A stretch of 64,000 bases of DNA from assembly GCA_016196825.1 (NCBI GenBank), contig JACPWY010000030.1, forward strand, positions 1 through 64,000, given 5' to 3'. A model generated the notes under the pieces. The model was not told the origin of the DNA. It saw only the letters and a program-made list of their open reading frames with translations, and did no database searches. Positions 16,638-25,279 of the stretch are shown here, in pieces; position 1 is the first letter of the stretch; the number at the start of each line of letters is the position of its first letter. A program made the position numbers and the translations under genes. The DNA comes from Deltaproteobacteria bacterium. Lineage in GTDB: Bacteria > Bdellovibrionota > FAC87 > UBA2466.

Positions 16638-17355
16638 GACCCTTCTCTCCGAAGAGGACGCTGTTGGCGTACCAGAGGGATTCAAATGTTCCTGCATCGG
16701 TCCAAACTCCCTTCAACGTCTCAAAGGTCATCTCGCCCTTCTGAATGTAGGCGTTGTTCACATCGGTGATCTCAAGCTCATTGCGGTGGCTGGGCTTCAA
16801 CGTCTTCACGACGTGAAACACCTCTGGGTCATAGAAATAGATGCCTGTGACCGCTAGCGAGCTCTTCGGCTTTTTGGGCTTCTCTTCAATCCCGATGATC
16901 TTGCCGCCCGCAACCTCCGCTACACCATAGCGCTGCGGATCGGCAACCTCCTTCAGAAGGACCTTCGCCCCCTTCTTCTGCTCGTGAAAGGACTGGCAAT
17001 AGGAGGTGAGATCGTCAGTGAAAATGTTGTCACCCAGGATCACAACAATCTTGCTATCGTTACAGACATTCTCCGCCAACCCCAACGCCTGAGCGATGCC
17101 ACCGGCTTCGTCCTGCACCTTATAGGTGAACCGACAGCCAAAATCTTTTCCCGACCCGAGGAGATTCACCACATCCCCCATGTGCTCCACGCCGGTCACA
17201 ATGAGAATATCCTTGATTCCGGCACCCACGAGCTTATCCACGGGGTGAAGGATCATGGGCTTACGGCCCACGGGCAGCAAATGCTTGTTGGTAACCTTCG
17301 TCAGAGGAAAAAGCCGAGAGCCCGTGCCGCCAGCGAGAATAATTCCCTTGATCAT
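16627..17355 (-). CDS. rmlA: Glucose-1-phosphate thymidylyltransferase
   Basis: Nucleotidyltransferase of 242 residues making dTDP-glucose. N-terminal LAGGTGSRLFPLTKVTNKHLLP is split by the diagnostic Gly-rich and Lys motifs, with EKPKKPKSSLAVTGIY and WTDAGTFESL later. It is the short form, lacking the C-terminal allosteric extension of the roughly 290-residue RmlA enzymes. The start overlaps the rmlB stop by 4 bp. Confidence 0.93.
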   Translation of the reverse strand: MIKGIILAGGTGSRLFPLTKVTNKHLLPVGRKPMILHPVDKLVGAGIKDILIVTGVEHMGDVVNLLGSGKDFGCRFTYKVQDEAGGIAQALGLAENVCNDSKIVVILGDNIFTDDLTSYCQSFHEQKKGAKVLLKEVADPQRYGVAEVAGGKIIGIEEKPKKPKSSLAVTGIYFYDPEVFHVVKTLKPSHRNELEITDVNNAYIQKGEMTFETLKGVWTDAGTFESLWYANSVLFGEKGHGL

Positions 17356-18404
17356 ACCGCCCGCTCCGTCTGTTTCATTTTGCTGTCATAGTTGGCCTTG
17401 TAATATTTCTGATAGTCCTGGCCGCGCACTTTCTTAAGCCACGCCTCGTTGGAGCGGTACCAGGCCACGGTCTTCGCAAGCCCTTCATCGAAGGAAAACT
17501 TCGGCGACCAACCCAATTCCTGGCCGATCTTCTTGTTCTCAAGAGCGTAGCGCCGATCGTGCGCTGGCCGGTCGCCCACAAACTGGATCAGACTGTGCGG
17601 CTTATTCATAATGTCGAGGACGCGCTTGATGAGATCAATATTCTTCTGCTCGCCGTAAGCACTGATGTTATAGGCCTCGCCGCTCTTGCCGTCACACATC
17701 ACGCGGTCGACGGCCGCGCAGTGATCGGTCACATAGATCCAATCGCGCACCTGCTTGCCATCGCCATACACCGGGATGGGGAGCCCCTCGCTCGCGTTGG
17801 CGATGAGGAGTGGCAGCAACTTCTCTGGAAACTGACCGGGGCCAAAATTATTCGAACAACGCGTGATCACCACATCCTGTTTGTAGGTGCGCTGGGCCGC
17901 GAATGCGATGAGATCGGCCGAAGCCTTGGCCGCGGCATACGGAGAATTCGGCGAGAGCGGGGACTGCTCGGTGAAAGGCTTGTCACTCGGTTCGAGCGAT
18001 CCGTACACCTCGTCGGTCGACACCTGCACCAAACGGAGATTGCGTTTGCGGCAGAGAGTGAGAAGGTTTTGGAGCCCCACGACATTGGTCTCCAGAAAGA
18101 TGTGAGGTTCGAGAATGCTGCGATCCACGTGGGTTTCAGCCGCAAAATTCACGACGACATCCACGCCACGCCGATCCAGGTCGGCGCCCAGCGAAACATC
18201 ATTGATATTCTTTTGGAGGAATTCATAACGCCCGCCGCCCACGGCCGAGAGCCGCGCTGGTGTATCGGGGTGAGCGGCGTAGGTGAGCGCGTCCACATTC
18301 GTGATCAACATATTGGGGTATTGCGAGAGCATGAGCTCGACGAAGTGGGAGCCGATAAAGCCGCAGCCTCCCGTCACCAAAACGCTCTGAAAAGTTTCCC
18401 CCAT
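17352..18404 (-). CDS. rmlB: dTDP-glucose 4,6-dehydratase
   Basis: 350-residue extended SDR enzyme. VLVTGGCGFIGSHFVE binds NAD, STDEVYGS carries the catalytic Thr/Asp/Glu, and YAAAKASADL holds Tyr and Lys; RCSNNFGPGQFPEKLLP is characteristic of RmlB. I took the ATG at 18404 rather than the longer frame because the promoter-like TATGTT sits 9 nt before it. First gene of the rml operon. Confidence 0.94.
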   Translation of the reverse strand: MGETFQSVLVTGGCGFIGSHFVELMLSQYPNMLITNVDALTYAAHPDTPARLSAVGGGRYEFLQKNINDVSLGADLDRRGVDVVVNFAAETHVDRSILEPHIFLETNVVGLQNLLTLCRKRNLRLVQVSTDEVYGSLEPSDKPFTEQSPLSPNSPYAAAKASADLIAFAAQRTYKQDVVITRCSNNFGPGQFPEKLLPLLIANASEGLPIPVYGDGKQVRDWIYVTDHCAAVDRVMCDGKSGEAYNISAYGEQKNIDLIKRVLDIMNKPHSLIQFVGDRPAHDRRYALENKKIGQELGWSPKFSFDEGLAKTVAWYRSNEAWLKKVRGQDYQKYYKANYDSKMKQTERAV

Positions 18405-18413
18405 AGGCCGTCC

Positions 18414-18443
18414 AACATAGCCTCCCCCCTTGGGGTTTGGCAA
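18414..18443 (-). promoter_or_regulatory. Predicted rml operon promoter
   Basis: On the minus strand TTGCCA (18438-18443), 18 nt, TATGTT (18414-18419), then 9 nt to the rmlB ATG; overlaps the divergent promoter of the plus-strand reductase gene. Confidence 0.45.
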
Positions 18444-18458
18444 AAGTTTCGCTACACT
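18430..18458 (+). promoter_or_regulatory. Predicted promoter of nucleotide-sugar reductase gene
   Basis: TTGGGG (18430-18435), 17 nt, TACACT (18453-18458), 10 nt before the ATG at 18469. No ribosome site, so the leader would be only a few bases. Faces the rml promoter. Confidence 0.4.
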
Positions 18459-18468
18459 CTCGCCCAGC

Positions 18469-19386
18469 ATGAGCATCTTGATCACCGGCGCATCGGGCTT
18501 CTTGGGACGCTACCTCGTTGAGCATCTCACCCAGACCTCCAGCGAGCCGGTAATTGCCGTGTCGCGGCGCGACGCCAAACTCTCGAAGGGCAAAGCCACG
18601 TGGGTCCAGGCCGATCTCGCCGATTCGAAATCTGTGAGCGCTCTCATCGCTCAGACGAAACCCTCCCAGGTCTACCACCTCGCTGGCCATTCTCGGGTGA
18701 CCAGCACCGTTGGGATGCCCGACTACTTTAGCGCCAATACACTCACGACCTTCCGCCTGGTCGACGCACTCCAAAGGGCCAGCCGCCCCGTGAAGTTTTT
18801 TTTGGCAAGCACCATTCATGTCTATGGCAATACCGAGCATATGGCGTCGGAATCCACGCCGGTTCAGCCGGTAAACGACTATGGTTTCACGAAATACCTG
18901 GCCGAAGAATATTTGAGAAAACGGGCCCAGGAGGATTCGAATCTCACAATCCTCATCGGACGGCTCTACAACTGCTTTGGCCCGGGCCAGGCGGCCGGCT
19001 TCGTTTCAGCCGATCTGTGCCGCAAAATCGCCGACCTCCCCGCGAAGGGAGAGCCGGTTCTTAAGGTCGGCCCCACTTCCACATTTAGAAGATTTCTCGA
19101 TGTGCGCGACGCCGTACCCATTTTGGCGCGCCTGATGGCACTCAAGGCGCCGGAGGGCTTTCAGATCATCAACATCGCCTCTCCTCACGAAGTCCAGATC
19201 CGTGAGCTCATCAGCCTTCTTTTGGGCATCGCCCAGAAAAAGGCGCTCATTGAAAGCTCAGAGGACAATTCGGCCAACCGCCTCTTTGGCATTCGGGTGA
19301 ACTGCGACCGGCTCACAGCCCTCGTCCCCAATGCCCAATTTCGCCCCATCCAGGACACACTCCGCGACATGTACGCGTCGTGTTGA
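18469..19386 (+). CDS. NAD-dependent nucleotide-sugar epimerase/reductase (Rmd-like)
   Basis: 305-residue extended SDR. ILITGASGFLGRYLVEHL is the NAD(P)-binding start; YHLAGHSRV, ASTIHVYG and the YGFTKYLAEEYLRK (Tyr/Lys) catalytic motif follow. LYNCFGPGQAAGFVSADLC resembles GDP-4-dehydro-6-deoxy-mannose reductases (Rmd), which make GDP-rhamnose. The substrate is therefore a 4-keto-6-deoxy sugar nucleotide or a related compound. Divergent from the rml genes, so it probably adds another deoxysugar to the same polysaccharide. Confidence 0.78.
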   Translation: MSILITGASGFLGRYLVEHLTQTSSEPVIAVSRRDAKLSKGKATWVQADLADSKSVSALIAQTKPSQVYHLAGHSRVTSTVGMPDYFSANTLTTFRLVDALQRASRPVKFFLASTIHVYGNTEHMASESTPVQPVNDYGFTKYLAEEYLRKRAQEDSNLTILIGRLYNCFGPGQAAGFVSADLCRKIADLPAKGEPVLKVGPTSTFRRFLDVRDAVPILARLMALKAPEGFQIINIASPHEVQIRELISLLLGIAQKKALIESSEDNSANRLFGIRVNCDRLTALVPNAQFRPIQDTLRDMYASC

Positions 19387-19393
19387 CGGCGAT

Positions 19394-19422
19394 TTGAAAA
19401 CTCCTGGTTGGTAAACTACTCT
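19394..19422 (+). promoter_or_regulatory. Predicted trxB promoter
   Basis: TTGAAA (19394-19399), 17 nt, TACTCT (19417-19422). Unlike many neighbours, trxB has a proper ribosome site, GGGAGGAA (19432-19439), 2 nt before the ATG. Confidence 0.5.
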
Positions 19423-19441
19423 GACCCTTTCGGGAGGAATC

Positions 19442-20371
19442 ATGGCGGTTGAAAACGTGATCATCATTGGGTCGGGGCCGGCCGGCTACACTGCCGGCAT
19501 CTACACCGCCCGGGCCAATCTGAATCCCATCATGGTTGAAGGTTATCAGTCGGGCGGCCTTCTGATGTTGACCTCAGAGGTAGAAAATTACCCTGGCTTC
19601 CCGAAGGGTATTCAAGGGCCCGAACTCATGGGTCACTTCCGCGCCCAATGCGAACGCTTTGGCACGCGCTTCATCCAACGGGATTGCACACGGGTGGATT
19701 TTTCGTCGAGCCCGTTTAAAGTCTACTTAGACGGCCAGGTGCTAGAGGCGAAGACCGTGATCGTTTCAACGGGTGCCGCCACCAAGTGGCTCGGAATTGA
19801 GAGTGAGAAGCGGCTTCTCGGCAAAGGGGTCTCGAGCTGCGCCACCTGCGATGGCGCCTTTTTCAAGGGGGCGCGCCTCATCGTCGTAGGCGGCGGTGAC
19901 TCCGCGATGGAAGAGGCGAATTTCCTCACCCGCTTCGCGAGTTCCGTCACTGTAATTCATCGACGGGACACGCTGCGCGCCTCAAAGATCATGCAGGATC
20001 GCGCGAAGAACAATCCCAAGATCAGCTTTATCTGGAACTCCGACATCGATGAAGTGCTCGGCACCGATGGTGTGACAGGCGCGAGGATCACGGATGTGAA
20101 GACCGGCGCAAAGAGAGAGATCCCCTGCGAAGGCTTCTTCGTTGCTATCGGCCACGAACCCAACACCGGCTTCCTAAAGGGGCAAGTCGATCTCGATCCC
20201 AAAGGCTACATCATTCTGAAGAACCGCCCGACGACCGCCACCAACGTGAATGGGATCTTCGCCTGTGGCGATGTGCAGGACACGATCTATCGTCAGGCCA
20301 TCACGGCCGCCGGCTCGGGCTGTCAGTCGGCAATCGATGCCGAAAGATATTTGGAATCGCTCCATGGCTAA
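19442..20371 (+). CDS. trxB: Thioredoxin reductase
   Basis: 309-residue flavoprotein that passes NADPH electrons to thioredoxin. FAD site GSGPAGYTAGIY (residues 10-21), redox-active CATC at 133-136, NADPH site GGGDSAMEEA, and the late FACGDVQD FAD motif are all in place. Length and domain order are normal. Its TAA stop (20369-20371) is directly joined to a palindromic repeat element, so that element lies in its 3' untranslated region. Confidence 0.95.
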   Translation: MAVENVIIIGSGPAGYTAGIYTARANLNPIMVEGYQSGGLLMLTSEVENYPGFPKGIQGPELMGHFRAQCERFGTRFIQRDCTRVDFSSSPFKVYLDGQVLEAKTVIVSTGAATKWLGIESEKRLLGKGVSSCATCDGAFFKGARLIVVGGGDSAMEEANFLTRFASSVTVIHRRDTLRASKIMQDRAKNNPKISFIWNSDIDEVLGTDGVTGARITDVKTGAKREIPCEGFFVAIGHEPNTGFLKGQVDLDPKGYIILKNRPTTATNVNGIFACGDVQDTIYRQAITAAGSGCQSAIDAERYLESLHG

Positions 20372-20522
20372 GAGCGCGTTGCAAAACTAACCCCGTGAGC
20401 GAGGGAGAGAAGAAATGGTCGGGACCGAGGACGCACAAGTGAGCCCCCGGAGGCGAGCGCGGAGGACGAAGGGCCCGGCCATTTCTTCCGACCGAGTAGG
20501 GGTTAGTTTTGCAACGCGCTCT
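20371..20522 (+). repeat. Palindromic element with co-varying arms, copy 1
   Basis: Starts on the last base of the trxB stop codon. Outer arms 20371-20394 and 20499-20522 are 24-bp perfect inverted repeats (AGAGCGCGTTGC... at the outer end). An inner helix pairs AAGAAATGGTCGGG (20410-20423) with CCCGGCCATTTCTT (20474-20487), one G-U. Between the helices are blocks identical to copy 2: CGAGGACGCACAAG (20426-20439), CCGGAGGCG (20447-20455), GCGGAGGACGAAG (20459-20471) and ACCGAGTA just before the right arm. Copy 2 at 51680-51858 (minus strand) shares the core, but its arms are of different sequence, again perfectly complementary. It could be a structured RNA in the 3' UTR or a mobile palindrome. 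Confidence 0.8.
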
Positions 20523-22532
20523 AAAAGAAGCTTGGCGTTTCTTCTCATTTTGGTCGGTTGCACACTTCACAGAGCTCCAGAGAGGAACCCTGACATGCTC
20601 ACATTCCATCAGAAGCCGGGCGAAATCACTTCGATCTGCGACGCCGAACAGCTCGCGCTCCTCAGGACACTCGACAAGGTAGGGAAGCAGGAAGCGAAAA
20701 CGTTGAGTTTTGAGAGCACCGTGGGAGCCATGGAGCGGGCACTAACAATACTTAATGAGAACACCAACCCGGTGAACTTTCTCAAATACGTCTCCCCCGA
20801 TGAAAAGGTGCGGGCCGCGGCCAACATCTGCGAAACAGCGGTTCAGAAGACCTATGTCGATGTCTTTGTGCGCGAGGATCTCTACCGACAGGTGAAGTCG
20901 GTCAAGGATTCCAAAGCAAAACTTTCTTCAGATGACGCTTTCATGCTCGACGAATACCTCAGCAATTTCGAACGCAATGGTCTTGGGCTCACCCTCGATC
21001 AGCGAAAGGTCTTCATCGAAAAGAAAAAACGCCTGGTCATGATTGAGGCGGAGTTTTCGAAAAATCTAGTCGAGTGGGATGATTCTCTGCCCATCACGGA
21101 GGCCGAGCTCGACGGCTTGCCGGAGAATTACAAGAAGGGACTCAAGAAAAACAAAGAGGGGAAGTACCTCATCACCCTGGACTACCCTCATTACTACCCG
21201 TTCATGGAGAACGCGAAGTCCTCCCGTGCTCGACAACTTCTTGAGGAGAAGTTCTGGAAACGCGGCGGGGAAAAGAATAAGGCCCTACTGGATGAGGCCC
21301 TAAGTCTTCGTAAGGAGATGGCCAAGATGTTGGGGTTCCCCAATCACGCCGCCTATATCCTCGACAAGCGCATGGCCAAAAACACCGATCAGGTGTTTGG
21401 CTTTCTCGTGGGTTTGAAGAAAAAGCTGATCCCTCTCGGCAAGAGCAATCTCGCCGAACTGCAAAAATATAAGAAGGCCGACACCGGTTCCAGTGAGCCG
21501 ATCCAATCCTTCGAGTGGCGTTATTACGATACGGCTCTTAAGAAACAGAAATACGACGTCGACGTTGAAAAGATTCGTCCCTATTTCCCAGTGGATGTGG
21601 TGGTTGCGGGGATGTTTGAGATCTACCAGACCCTTCTCAGTGTGAAGTTTGAGAAGGTCGAGAAGGGCATGACCTGGCATCCGTCCGTTGAGTTCTACCG
21701 GGTGATGAGGGAAGGGAAAGTGGTCGCGCAATTTTTCATGGATCTTTACCCCCGCGATGGAAAATACGGCCACGCGGCGGCCTTCACTTTGATTTCGGGT
21801 TACACAAAGCCCGATGGAAGCTATCAACGCCCGGCCTCGGCTATCGTTGCTAATTTCACACCGCCCGGGGAGGGAACGCCCTCGCTGCTCGAACACTCTG
21901 AGGTCGAGACTCTCTTTCACGAGTTTGGCCACATCATGCACCAAGTCCTTACCGACGCACGTTACGCGTCGTATTCCGGCACGAGCGTGAAAAATGATTT
22001 CGTGGAGGCTCCTTCACAGATGCTGGAGAATTGGGTGTGGAATAAGAACGCCCTCTCCAAGATGTCGAGCCACTACCAGACAAAAAAACCACTCCCTGAG
22101 GATCTTTTGAGCAAACTGATCGCCGCAAAGCTCGTGAACTCCGGCATCCGTTATCTTCGGCAGCTCTCGTATGCCCTGATCGACATGACCTACCACACGA
22201 GTGAAAAGGTTGATGCAACGGAAGTCTACATGCGCCTCACTCAGGAGATCATGATGATCGGCGGCCCTGAAGGCACGTACCCCCAAGCGAGCTATGGCCA
22301 TATCATGGGCGGCTACGACGCCGGCTACTATGGCTACCTCTGGTCCAAAGTGTACGCGCAGGACATGTTCACGCGTTTTGAGAGAGAGGGCGTCCTCAAC
22401 ACCAAGACAGGCCAAGAGTATCTCAAATGGATCCTCCAGCCCGGCGGCCTCAAAGACCCCTTCGACCTGATCAAAGGTTTCCTCGGCCGCCCCTCAAACG
22501 ACAAAGCGTTCCTCAAAAGCATCGGACTGTAA
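20415..22532 (+). CDS. M3-family oligopeptidase (thimet/PepF-like), possible lipoprotein
   Basis: Zinc metallopeptidase of up to 705 residues that hydrolyses short peptides. The active site FHEFGHIMHQ (HEFGH encoded at 21918-21932) and the downstream GYDAGYYGYLWSKVYAQD region are hallmarks of family M3. The start is unresolved: the ATG at 20415 lies inside the repeat element. Just after the element SLAFLLILVGC looks like a lipoprotein signal with a lipobox, which an in-frame TTG at 20532 would expose only partly; ATG 20595 would give a cytosolic enzyme. The element may have replaced the original 5' end. Confidence 0.88.
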   Translation: MVGTEDAQVSPRRRARRTKGPAISSDRVGVSFATRSKRSLAFLLILVGCTLHRAPERNPDMLTFHQKPGEITSICDAEQLALLRTLDKVGKQEAKTLSFESTVGAMERALTILNENTNPVNFLKYVSPDEKVRAAANICETAVQKTYVDVFVREDLYRQVKSVKDSKAKLSSDDAFMLDEYLSNFERNGLGLTLDQRKVFIEKKKRLVMIEAEFSKNLVEWDDSLPITEAELDGLPENYKKGLKKNKEGKYLITLDYPHYYPFMENAKSSRARQLLEEKFWKRGGEKNKALLDEALSLRKEMAKMLGFPNHAAYILDKRMAKNTDQVFGFLVGLKKKLIPLGKSNLAELQKYKKADTGSSEPIQSFEWRYYDTALKKQKYDVDVEKIRPYFPVDVVVAGMFEIYQTLLSVKFEKVEKGMTWHPSVEFYRVMREGKVVAQFFMDLYPRDGKYGHAAAFTLISGYTKPDGSYQRPASAIVANFTPPGEGTPSLLEHSEVETLFHEFGHIMHQVLTDARYASYSGTSVKNDFVEAPSQMLENWVWNKNALSKMSSHYQTKKPLPEDLLSKLIAAKLVNSGIRYLRQLSYALIDMTYHTSEKVDATEVYMRLTQEIMMIGGPEGTYPQASYGHIMGGYDAGYYGYLWSKVYAQDMFTRFEREGVLNTKTGQEYLKWILQPGGLKDPFDLIKGFLGRPSNDKAFLKSIGL

Positions 22533-22543
22533 GAGAGCTGCCA

Positions 22544-22581
22544 GTGCCCGTCGTCTTTTAGGCCTAAAAGACGACGGGCAC
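22544..22581. repeat. 38-bp perfect palindrome with no loop
   Basis: GTGCCCGTCGTCTTTTAGG followed at once by its reverse complement. It begins 12 nt after the M3 peptidase stop and contains the stop codon of the convergent CgeB gene, so it may serve as a bidirectional terminator. A short direct repeat (GGCACCTTTTCGG twice, about 22576-22600) abuts it and supplies the last codons of the CgeB protein. Confidence 0.75.
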
Positions 22582-23658
22582 CTTTTCGGGCACCTTTTCG
22601 GCCGACGCGTGAGATCGAGTGGATTGAGAGATCTTCAGACCAGCGATTTCCAGCATCTGAGAGACACGATCCATGTAGGTGTGGTGACCATTCAGACAGC
22701 GTTCAAAGCCGGCCTTGGCGATCTTCTGGCGGACAGATTCGTTCTTAAGAAAAAACCGGACCTTATCGCACATCTCTTCGACCGAGCCAAAGAGCGCGAT
22801 CTCCTCGCCGTCTTTGAAATACGAGGCGATCTCTTCGTTTCTGGGAGCCACCTGGAATCCTCCACACGCTGGAATTTCAAACGTGCGTTGGGTGTGGCGA
22901 TCCTCCGCCTCTTCGCGCAAAAGGCCGAGATTGATCCGACTGTGGCTGATGATATCGGCGAATTCGAAATAAAAGACGGCCTCGGGCGAAATGCGATTGG
23001 CGTGTTTTCCAAAATGTGGCGACTTGCGCCAGAAATCGCCCCAGATGTGGAGGTGTTCCCAGCCTAGTTTTTCAAAGATCGGATCGCGCGAGCAATCGTA
23101 GGTGCCGATGAAAGACACGTCGACAACCTTGCCCAGAAGGCGGCTGTCCACATCTCGCACCGGGTGGTGGACCATCGGCTCAAAGGCCGAGGGGACGTAA
23201 AAACCCCTCGACTGTCCGATTTTCTTATACCGCTCCACATTCTGCGACTTTGTGGTGAACACAAAATCATGGGCCTTCAAGGTCTCGTCAAAATTCGCCG
23301 GCTTACAGATCCCCGCCGAGAAATTGTTGTCGTGCGAATGGTAGAGAAAAAGAGGCGGATTCCTAACCAGGGTGCGAATGGCCTCGATTGTCTCGACTCC
23401 GAAAAAATTCTCAGCCATGACGAACGCAAAATCGAAGTGGTTTCGCCGACAGAGCGAGATGAGCTTTTGGGACACCTCTTCCACCCGATCCTGCGTCGGC
23501 CCCCGTCGCAATCGAAAGAGAATCTTCTCAAGCCCGGATCGGGGAGTAAAATAGTCTGGATCGAAGGGTACCACATCGACCCCCAAACGCACCAAGCTCG
23601 TAAAGTAATAGAGCGAACAGGCGGTACCGCGTGTCGATCCGATAAAGAGGGCCTTCAA
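22564..23658 (-). CDS. CgeB-family glycosyltransferase
   Basis: 364 residues, GT-B-like fold. The N-terminal half has FVMAENFFGVETIEAIR and YHSHDNNF. The C-terminal half (about 190-330) has DVSFIGTYDCSRDPIFEKL, INLGLLREEAEDRHTQRTFEIPACG split by conserved Arg, Glu and Gly, and the terminal group FFLKNESVRQKIAKAG typical of CgeB / DUF3880 enzymes that decorate spores or surface glycans. Starts with TTG; 15 bp after the DUF2090 gene, so probably co-transcribed. Its last residues (EKVPEKVPVVF) come from a duplicated segment and the palindrome at 22544-22581. Confidence 0.75.
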   Translation of the reverse strand: MKALFIGSTRGTACSLYYFTSLVRLGVDVVPFDPDYFTPRSGLEKILFRLRRGPTQDRVEEVSQKLISLCRRNHFDFAFVMAENFFGVETIEAIRTLVRNPPLFLYHSHDNNFSAGICKPANFDETLKAHDFVFTTKSQNVERYKKIGQSRGFYVPSAFEPMVHHPVRDVDSRLLGKVVDVSFIGTYDCSRDPIFEKLGWEHLHIWGDFWRKSPHFGKHANRISPEAVFYFEFADIISHSRINLGLLREEAEDRHTQRTFEIPACGGFQVAPRNEEIASYFKDGEEIALFGSVEEMCDKVRFFLKNESVRQKIAKAGFERCLNGHHTYMDRVSQMLEIAGLKISQSTRSHASAEKVPEKVPVVF

Positions 23659-23673
23659 ATTGTGCCTTATCCG

Positions 23674-24603
23674 TTAGGCTCGCGCGTCGATCCAGAGCTT
23701 GCAGAAACTCCCATATGTCGCCGCTATCTGAGAGATCGCCTGATCACGCGTGAGCTTATTTTCCTTGAAACCCTTGAGCGGTTCCCAAAACACCGTCCGC
23801 CCGACGGCAAATCCGATCACACCCTTCACGTTGGCGCCGACCTTGAGCCACTCGCGAACCTTGTCCGCGTTCTCACCGCGGCCCAAGACAATGCAGCCCA
23901 CGTGGTCACGTCCACCGCGTCGAGCGGTCTGACAGACCCTTTCGCAATCCTGCTTTTTGTCGAGCCCCTCGAGCTTCCAGACATCGGCCTCAATGCCAGC
24001 GTCCTGAAGCTCCTCGATAGCGCGCACCATTAACGAAGGCCGAATCTCGACGTCATAGAGATTCTTATCGCCCTTACACTTCTCCAACTGAGCCGGGGTG
24101 GCCGGCACCAAAAGCTCAAACATGTAGAGCCGGCCGGTTTCAGCGAGGTGCTTGCTCAGCTCCACAAGTCGCGCCGTCTGACGCTGATTCAGAACCGCTT
24201 CATCTTCGGGGTTGTAGCGCACCAGCACCTTTACAAACGTCGGGTTCACTTTTGCAATGTGCCCCTGCCAATCCTTGTATTCGAAATCAAATTCGTTCTG
24301 CCCGCTCTTCTCGACACACAGACAGAGTGTGATCTTCTTCTCATGGGCGCGATTGATGACCTCAGCGCCGAACTGCTCATCAACCAAGACCCCCATCTTC
24401 TCGCGCGGGAGACCAGCCGCCACCGCCTTCTCAAATCCCTCAAAAATTATCGTCTTATAGGACGCAATCAGCTTCGTCTGCTCCTCCGTCGGTGTCCCCT
24501 TAATGCCAAACATCTTCTCCTGGAATGACGCACGGTGATCGAATGGTAGCACCAGGAGGTCTTTGGAGTAACCCGGGGTCTTCTTAGCGGATGCAACTGA
24601 CAT
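23674..24603 (-). CDS. DUF2090 aldolase-like protein (IolC/LacD superfamily)
   Basis: 309-residue TIM-barrel protein matching the DUF2090 domain found at the C-terminus of some myo-inositol IolC proteins: LLVLPFDHRASFQEKMFG at the start, VLVDEQFGAE, LCVEKSGQ, FVKVLVRYNPE, ELLVPAT and EADVWKLEG. The Lys in VKVLVRYNP and DVWKLEG are candidates for a Schiff base. It may be a 2-deoxy-5-keto-gluconate-phosphate or tagatose-bisphosphate-type aldolase; no inositol genes are nearby. ATG with a clear AAGGAG ribosome site. Confidence 0.75.
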   Translation of the reverse strand: MSVASAKKTPGYSKDLLVLPFDHRASFQEKMFGIKGTPTEEQTKLIASYKTIIFEGFEKAVAAGLPREKMGVLVDEQFGAEVINRAHEKKITLCLCVEKSGQNEFDFEYKDWQGHIAKVNPTFVKVLVRYNPEDEAVLNQRQTARLVELSKHLAETGRLYMFELLVPATPAQLEKCKGDKNLYDVEIRPSLMVRAIEELQDAGIEADVWKLEGLDKKQDCERVCQTARRGGRDHVGCIVLGRGENADKVREWLKVGANVKGVIGFAVGRTVFWEPLKGFKENKLTRDQAISQIAATYGSFCKLWIDARA

Positions 24604-24706
24604 GAAAATGCTCCTTTTTTTTGCTCTTTACGCGAGCCCCTAGTATGCCCCAAAATTAGCCATAGGCAATCAGTTCAAGGCCTTACGCGATGCAAGGGGA
24701 CACGGC

Positions 24707-25279
24707 ATGAAGGAGATTCCGCTTCGGGAATACCTAGCTTTTCTAGATTCTCAAAGCCCGGCCGATTTTAGAGATGGAACGGCGGACGAATTCCTCGCAG
24801 GCCACTGCCTGCCAGAGGATGAACTCGCCCCCTTTATCTTCTTCCGGGAAGAGACCTACGGACGCAACCTTGTAGCCAAGAGTGACAAGTACGAACTTCT
24901 GATCCTGACCTGGCTCGCCAACCAGCGTACGCCCATCCACGACCATTTTGGCCAGCGTTGCTGGATGACGATCCTTTCGGGAGAACTCAGCTTTCGTAAC
25001 TACGAGACTCCGAAGGATTTCAATGCTCCGCTCGTCCCGCTCGGCGGTGTTCAGAAGGTGGGGAAATCAAATCAGGTTTATATCGATGACACGCTGGCCG
25101 TTCATTCGATCGCCAACGCCGCCAAGCAGCCGGCGATCAGCGTGCACCTTTACGCCGGCCCGGTCCCCCGGTGCAGCATCTACAATGAGAAGGCGCACAA
25201 GTTTGAGACCATCACGCTGGGCTACTTCACGTATTTAGGGGAGCCAGTTCTCTCCACTCACCCTGAGGCCCATCAGTGA
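24707..25279 (+). CDS. Cysteine dioxygenase type I family protein
   Basis: 190-residue cupin. The iron ligands are recognisable as HDH in RTPIHDHFGQRCWM (His78, His80) and a later His in LAVHSIAN; GELSFRNYE completes the first cupin motif. These non-haem iron dioxygenases oxidise cysteine (or a related thiol) to its sulfinate. Ribosome site AAGGGGA before the ATG. The gene end overlaps the convergent glycosyltransferase gene by 53 bp. Confidence 0.82.
   Translation: MKEIPLREYLAFLDSQSPADFRDGTADEFLAGHCLPEDELAPFIFFREETYGRNLVAKSDKYELLILTWLANQRTPIHDHFGQRCWMTILSGELSFRNYETPKDFNAPLVPLGGVQKVGKSNQVYIDDTLAVHSIANAAKQPAISVHLYAGPVPRCSIYNEKAHKFETITLGYFTYLGEPVLSTHPEAHQ

Noticed and set aside
17559-18521. 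Open frame of 320 codons on the plus strand over rmlB
   Set aside because: It is the antisense shadow of rmlB; the minus-strand reading has all RmlB motifs.
23164-24033. 289-codon plus-strand frame over the CgeB and DUF2090 genes
   Set aside because: Spans two real minus-strand genes in antisense; composition is not protein-like.
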